Positions 57,493-64,000 of a stretch of 64,000 nucleotides of DNA are shown piece by piece. This DNA comes from Rugalucina vietnamica. Taxonomy: Eukaryota; Mollusca; Bivalvia; Lucinida; Lucinidae. The number at the start of each line of letters is the position of its first letter. Within the stretch, counting starts at the first letter, position 1. The translations under genes were made by a program, and so were the position numbers. The notes under the pieces were generated by a model. It searched no databases. It was not told where the DNA came from and saw nothing but the letters and a program-made list of their open reading frames with translations. Location: assembly GCA_964017185.1 (NCBI GenBank), contig OZ024870.1:30775621-30839620 (forward strand), given 5' to 3'.

Positions 57493-59592
57493 GAATGTGT
57501 GCTTGCGGCTCATGGAATGTGTGTCTCTTTCGACAATAATTCCACAAAACTAATTTCGCCAATGCATTTTCATGAACAAAAAGCTTCGTATCTTGATTTT
57601 TTGTACACATATTAATTTTTTGGGGGAAACACCAGCTAACGTTAAGACATGAAAGGAATTTCCGACTTTGTTGAGTTGCTTTTATTGTTAGAGTAGGCCT
57701 ATGCATGCAATTGATGTCGGAAAAATCATGAATGTTACTAGCGCAGAAGCCAGCAGGGCAAAAAATAATTTTCGTTCCACCCCCTCCACATAAAAGGTTT
57801 GATAGTTTCATGTTGGAGACCATTAAATGGGCAAACTTTTAGGTCTGGGTGCCAAGTCCGGATGTGGATTCTTCATACCAAAATCCAAGATGGCATCCAA
57901 AATGGCCGCCAACTGAAAGATGACTTTGCTAATTTCTCACATATAGGAGTTAAAGATCTACACAAATATACACATTTTATGTTGTTTTACTCAGAAGTAA
58001 CTTACAAAGCATAATAAGGCTTTAAAATCCTGATAGAAATAGATTTCTTCTCAGGGAGCCCAAAAGTATCACAAAAATGGTACATTTTAAACAGATTTTC
58101 TACCTGGCCTATTGGTCAAACCAAAAATATTTTGTTGCACACACACTACAGAAAAGGTTTTTAATGGTTAAAATTATTTAGTATATAAGAATTTTTTCAA
58201 CCTGGGTGTCAGCTAGGATTGTGGTATCAAATTGGAAATATTTTCATCTTTATAATGTAAGGGTACAACATGAGATTCTCGCAAATCAAGGGGGTAGGGC
58301 TAGGTTTAACGTCACAAATTTCGTTTTATCCACCACTACAAAGGTTTGATGGTTTTATGATAAGGTTCATAGAATGGGCAATCCTTTAGGTCTAGGTACC
58401 AAGTCTGTATGTGGATTCTTCCCATGAAAATCTAAGATGACATCCAAAAAGGCCGCCAAAACGTCAATTGACCTCATAATTCAAATAAAACAGTTAAAAT
58501 AAGATAAAAATGAAGATTTTATTATGTTGGTTTACTTCGAAGTAACTGGACAAGCATAATGAGGCTTTAAATCATGCTTGCAATAGATTTCTCCTAAGTG
58601 AGCCCAAATTTGTAACATAAAATTGGCATATTTTATACAAATTTGCTACCTGGCCCATTGCTCAAACAAAAATATTTTGTTGCACACACACTACAGAAAA
58701 GTTTATTTTTTATCGTTAGAATTAAATTTCAGATATATAAAAAATTGTTCAACGTGGGTGTCAGCTAGGATTGTGTTATCAATTTGGGAAATATTCTCGT
58801 CTTCATAACTTAGGGGCACATGATAAGGTTATCGCAAATCAAGGGGGTAAGGGGTAGGTTTAGCGTTCCGTCTGCCACTAAAATGGTTTGATGGTTTAGA
58901 ATGAGGTTCATAGAATGGACATTCTTTTAGGCCTAGGTGCCAAGTCTGTATGTTGATTCTTCACACATAAATCCAAGATTACATCCAAAATGGCCACCAA
59001 ACCGTCAATTTTCTGATAATTCACCTAAAACAGTTAAATTAAGATAAAATGCAGATTTTAATATGACTTTTCACTAAGAAGTAAATGCAAAAACATAATA
59101 AGACTTAAAATCTTGCTTGCAATAGATTTCTTCTGAGTTGGTTCTTCTGATGGTTTTATGCTGAGGTTCATAGAATGGGCAATCTTTAGGCTTAGGTGCC
59201 AACTCTGTGGATTCTTCACACGGAATTCAAAGATGACATCCAAAATACCCACCAAAACTTCAATTTTCTGATAAGTCACCTTAAACAGTTTAAATTAAGA
59301 TAAAAATATGTTGGTTTACTCAGAAGTAACAGGAAAAAAGCATAACGAGACTTTAAATTCTGCATGCAATATATATCTTCTGAGTGATAGCCCAAAATTG
59401 TCACCAAAAATTGCATATTTTATACAGATTTTTGCTGCCGAACCCAATGGTCAAACAAAATATTTTGTTATAAGATTTTTGCAAAGCAAGGGATTAGGAA
59501 TAATTTTGTGTCACAAATTTTGTTCCAGCCTCCACTTACAGATTATATGTTGAAGGGTCATTCAATTAGGGCGCTTTGAGGCCAGGGTCTAA

Positions 59593-60112
59593 CGGCTGTA
59601 TTCTTAACCTACACTCGCGACATACTCCACTCAAACTCATTCAGATAATCTGATCAGTCACTCGTGTGAGCGCATAACTGTTCGATATGGTATGCACATG
59701 TCACAATCACACTCGAACTCGACTCAAATTTCAAGTAAGCATTGAGTGAAGGCGACACCTCACTCGAGCGCTCGAAAAATTTTGGACCCTTATTTCTTCA
59801 CATTTTCTTCGAAAGAGCCCCCAAATAGCAGATTATATACATCACCTGGACCAAGCTTTATGCTCGGGACAAATCTTTTCTTGAGAGGGGTCGCGAATTC
59901 TAGAACAGATTTCGATTTTCCCAAGGCATGTCATTTGCGACTATTTTGAACATGAAAAGCAATGATCCGTATTTTAGGTGAGTGGCAAACATTGTACATC
60001 CAGATGCAGACACATTTGTGCCTTTACGCTAGATATCGATGTCACAGACTCACCCCCTCCACCCCCACGCGCACCCATCTACTCACGCACTCACTGACTG
60101 ACCCACACATCC

Positions 60113-60162
<50 letters not shown>

Positions 60163-60550
60163 AAGACAAATAAACCAGCAAGCAAGGAGAGAGAGAGAGC
60201 ATCACAGAAAGAAAGACAAATAAACAAACAAGCAGACAAACAAACAACAGGGAGCAAATACAATACCATGGTTGCACATCGAAATTAGACAACTCACCGC
60301 AATATGCGGCGTCTAGTCATCTCTTTGCTGCTAATTTGATGTTAGAATTGCAACATCAAATGTACGTAAGATTTCAAATTTCTTTGTTTTATAATGAAAA
60401 TCTGACACTCCAGTGAGTGATGGTTGAGTGACTGTTGTGCATACCAAATCTATACCCCACTCACACTCAATTTAACCTCACTCGACTCATACTCCAGCCA
60501 TACTCTCGCGAGATGAGTTTGAGTTTGAGTGACGGAAGAGCATATAGCCG
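59593..60550. mobile_element. Harbinger-like MITE nested in foldback (iii)
   Basis: CGGCTGTATTC and the mirrored GCATATAGCCG ends, flanked by TAA on both sides (59590-59592, 60551-60553). The inner arms are rich in ACTCGA and AAACTCAT. A 3-bp TAA duplication fits PIF/Harbinger, as inference. Confidence 0.75.
60116..60158. repeat. (GA)n microsatellite
   Basis: About 21 GA units inside the Harbinger-like MITE. Confidence 0.95.
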
Positions 60551-60754
60551 TAAGTCTGGGTGTTGAACAAAACATCCAAAGCCTCCTAAAACATTTTCTA
60601 AATTTTATCACAGACACTATAAATTAATTTCCGGTTAAAGACGCTTCAACGTGAGGGCCATTTCCGAACCAGAATTTTATGGTGACTTGGTTTACAAATT
60701 TAAGAAACTTATCGGAAGGAATGTTTTTTTTTTTTATGTTTTTTTTTCCTCCTC

Positions 60755-61636
60755 TTCCTTTCTGTTTAGAAAAATCATTATACGATACAAATATATAGGA
60801 TGTATGTGATGCGACAGTCTGCATGCTTAGTTTTTAACCCAATCATGTTTGATAACTACGACTCCAAGCTATTCACTTGAGTTGGTTTGGGATGGAGCTT
60901 CTTGTCTGTTGCTTAGCCTTCCGGGGTTCAACTGGTGTTTTTCTTTTGCTCCGGATTACAATAAGTTGTTTGGCGCCCTAGGATCTCCAGCATCAGGCAG
61001 CTCATTGTGACTGCAGAACCACTGCAGATACTGAGGGCGAGTTTAGGCGTATGTAAAACTAGTTTAAGCCCCCCAGTTGTTTATAACTGATGTTCCAAGG
61101 CGTGACTGCTGTGGTTCACAATTATCCAAGCTATTCCAATAATTTCACTTCAATAGCTGCTCACCCTGATTTCCGTTACACATATTATACGTTGTTTTGT
61201 ACATATGTTTTATATTTCTTCACATGATTTTCCTTATTGCTAGTTTATATATAGATTATAAATATATATTTATATATACAGTGTATAGGTATATTAGAGC
61301 CAATGCAGGAGCTGAGGGCGAGGTTAGGCGCCTGTAAAACTAGTTTAAGACCCACAGTAATTTTATACTACTGATCGTTCAAAGGCGATACTTCTCTGGC
61401 GTTGAATATGTGTGGTGTTTGCACCTTATGTATGTCTTCATATTTTAGTTTTGGTATCTGAGTGACCACCTTTTGGGAAAATAACTGCTCACTGGACTCA
61501 CAATATGTTGTTTTAGTACAAGTACTTGATTGTTAATGTAGTCTTTTCTCACCTCGGTTTTTGGAGTGGGAATTTCTTTCTGATTGCGCTGTTTCCTGAG
61601 TGTTGCCTACTTTTACCTCCTAAGACGGGTTTGTAA
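60755..61636 (+). mobile_element. dispersed repeat 'R800', copy 3, in foldback (iii)
   Basis: Diverged copy sharing GACAGTCTGCATGCTTAGTT and TTGCCTACTTTTACC with the other two. A partial internal duplication is seen (AGCTGAGGGCGAGGTTAGGC near 61311 resembles 61024). Confidence 0.75.
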
Positions 61637-61799
61637 ATAAAATGACTTACTTGACCAATGGGCTGTTTCAAATGTGTAATTTCTGAGACACTTCTACACT
61701 CACCCACAAGAGATATACAGCTTGCTATGTTTTAAAGCATCATTGTACATTTTCAGTTATTTGTGAGTAAAATAACAAAAATAATCATTTAATTAAACA

Positions 61800-62010
61800 G
61801 ATCTAGTGGTAGAGCGTCCGACTCCGAATCGAGAGGTCCTGGGTTTGATCCCCACAGGCGTCACCATGTGTCCTTGAGCAAGACGCATTAACTCCCTAAA
61901 GTATTGGTCAAACACAGGAAGCGTTGGCTCCGACCCGGCATGACTGAAAAATTGTTGACTGGGACGTTAAGCCTCAACACAAACAAACAAACAAATAATT
62001 AAATAAATAA
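61800..62010 (+). mobile_element. tRNA-derived SINE (family 2)
   Basis: Head TAGTGGTAGAGCGTCCGACT (box A) and GGTTTGATCCC (box B), body TGTCCTTGAGCAAGACGC and GACTGGGACGTTAAGCCTC, tail (AAAC)n/(AAAT)n. Confidence 0.85.
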
Positions 62011-64000
62011 TAACTCTTTATTCACTGTAGGTGTAATATAATTTCGTCATTTTGGTGGCCATTTTGGATGTCATACTAGATTTTGGTTCAAAGAGTCCAC
62101 ATGTTTATAGGTGAAATATCAGTAATTTTCATCACTTTGGTGGACACTTTGGATGCCATCTTAGATTACGGTACATAGAATCAACATCCAGACTTAGAAG
62201 CATGGCCTCAAAGATCCCTCATTGTATGACCCTTCAACATACAATCTTAAAAGGAGGCTAGGACAAAATTGGTGACGCTAAACTAGACCTTACCCCTTCT
62301 TTTGAAAGAAACTTACCATGTACCCTTTAATTATAAAGATGAGAAAATTTTTCTCATCTGATACTACAATCCTAGTTGACATCCAAGTTGAACAATTTTA
62401 ACCATCCTAAACTTCTAAAGTAGTTTTTGTGCAACAACATATTTTGTTTGACCAATGGGTTCATTAGCAAATTTGTATAAAATATGCACTTTTTGTGACA
62501 ATTTTAGGCTCACTCATAAGAAATCTGTTGCATATAGGATTTTAAGCCTCATTATGCGTTTTCGGGTTATTTCTGAGTAAACCAACTAAATAAAATCTGC
62601 ATTTTATCAGAAAACTGACGTTTTGACGGCCATTTTGGATGTCATCTTGTATTTCCGTGGGAAGAATCCACATACAGACTTGGCACCTAGGCCTAAAAGA
62701 TTGTCCATTCTATGAACATTAACATAAAACCATCAAACCTTTCTATTGGTGGATGAAACGAAATGTGTGAAGTTAAACCTTCCCCTACCCCCTTGATTTG
62801 CGAGAATCTTATCATGTACCCCTATGTTATAAAGACGAGAATATTTCCAATTTCATACCACAATCCTAGCTGACTCCGACGTTGAACAAGTTTTCTTATA
62901 TATACTTAATTTAATTCAAACGGAAAAAAAAAACCTTGTACGTCGTATATGTGCAACAAAATATTTTTGTTTGAGCAATGTGCCAGGTAGCAAATCTGTA
63001 TTTATAAAATGTGCCATTTTTTGACAATTTTGGGCTCACTCAGAAGGAATCTATTGAAAGCAGGATTTAAAGCGTCCTTATGCTTTTCCAGTTAGTTCCG
63101 AGTAAACTTACATAATAAAATCTGCATTTTTACCTTAATTTTAAGTATTTTAGGTGAATTATCAGAAAAATTGACGTTTTGGCGGCCATTTTGGATGTCA
63201 TCTTGGATTTACGTGTGAAGAATCCACATACAGACTTGGCACCTAGGTCTAAAAGATTGCCCATTCTATGAGCATTAACATAAAACCATCAAACCTTTTT
63301 AGTGGTGGATGAAACGAAATTTGTGAAGCTAAACCTACCCCTACCCCCTTTTATTTGCGAGAATCTCATAAAGTGCCCGTACGTTATAAAGATGAAAATA
63401 TTTCCAGTTTGATACCACAATCCTAGCTGACACCCAGGTTGAAAAAATTCTTATATACTAAATTTAATTTTAACCATTAAAAACCTTTTCTGTAGTGTGT
63501 GTGCAACAAAATATTTTTGGTTTGACCAATGGGCCAGGTAGAAAATCTGTTTAAAATGTACTATTTTTTGTGATACTTTTGGGCTCCTTGAGAATAAATC
63601 TATTGCTATCAGGATTTTAAAGCCTTATTATGCTTTGTAAGTTACTTCTGAGTAAAACAACATAAAATGTGTATATTTGTGTAGATCTTTAACTCCTATA
63701 TGTGAGAAATTAGAAAATTCATCTTTTTGGCGGCCATTTTGGACGCCATCTTGGATTTTGGTATGAAGAATCCACATCCGGACTTGGCACCCAGACCTAA
63801 AAGTTTGCCCATTTAATGGTCTCCAACATGAAACTATCAAACCTTTTATGTGGAGGGGGTGGAACGAAATTGCTTTTCTAGCTGGATATTTTGAGCTGGC
63901 TTCTGCGCTATACATGTAAAGCCAAAGTTTTTCTTAGAGATCTAGACGTCACAGTGCGCGCATGAAAAAGTTTTGGTATGCTGTTCTGAACGTCTGGTGC

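Larger units (their letters stand above)
57739..63910. mobile_element. foldback element (iii), 6.2 kb
   Basis: The 16-bp ends TAGCGCAGAAGCCAGC (57739-57754) and its complement (63895-63910) bound long inverted arms, left about 57739-59592 and right about 62150-63910. Each arm has three to four tandem units of 430-560 bp carrying CATCCAAAATGGCCGCCAA, GAATGGGCAATC and GTTGCACACACAC. No transposase was seen. It holds three younger insertions. Confidence 0.85.

Noticed and set aside
60042-60292. Open frames rich in Leu/Ser or Glu/Arg
   Set aside because: Created by the GA microsatellite inside a MITE.
19870-62010. tRNA genes at the SINE heads
   Set aside because: The A and B boxes are followed by SINE bodies and tails and the cloverleaf is incomplete; these are retroposons.
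1-64000. Retrovirus-like or other capsid-bearing elements
   Set aside because: No gag, integrase, envelope, capsid or long terminal repeat pair was recognised; the only reverse-transcriptase remnant is LINE-type.

Overview
The window is animal nuclear DNA. Host genes are split into short exons with GT-AG introns, coding density is very low, and repeats fill most of the sequence. The repeat set (hairpin MITEs, tRNA-derived SINEs, pearl-type/Helentron-like elements with internal tandem repeats) is what bivalve molluscs typically carry, so a bivalve is the best guess. This is inference, since no species marker is visible.

Host genes. (1) 110-2751, minus: first three coding exons of a mitochondrial NAD-isocitrate dehydrogenase beta/gamma-type subunit, continuing off the left edge. 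(2) Three paralogues of an AhpD/carboxymuconolactone-decarboxylase 'peroxidase-related' enzyme: copy A 3772-6149 plus, copy B 12261-15939 minus, copy C 22149-29688 plus. They share one intron layout (internal exons of 97 and 131 nt in all three), keep the full E-x11-C-x2-C-x3-H redox motif, and A and B carry mitochondrial-leader-like N termini. (3) Two divergent orphan class-A-like GPCRs at 52978-54358 (minus) and 56410-57312 (plus), with a short relic of the second just after it. No other host gene was recognised.

Repeats. About 21 copies of one 237-bp hairpin MITE are spread over the window, many beside exons. From 31197 to 51057 lies what reads as one minus-strand Helentron-like element blown apart by nested insertions: a 9.9-kb foldback (33468-43414, itself carrying a GACGTC-rich foldback and a second Helentron-like element), a 7.3-kb foldback with 21-bp minisatellite arms and a dead LINE in its spacer (43687-51021), and a roughly 0.75-kb dispersed repeat (32109-32850). 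A third foldback occupies 57739-63910 with three younger insertions. Another Helentron-like element lies at 51387-52884, and one fills intron 4 of AhpD copy C (27277-29090).

Working together: the IDH subunit and the AhpD copies probably act in mitochondria (energy metabolism and peroxide/thiol chemistry). Adjacency alone does not show a shared pathway. The main oddities are how densely transposon ends crowd the splice junctions, the paired-arm variation of the MITE hairpin, and the stack of giant palindromes. All boundaries were read by eye; no searches were run.
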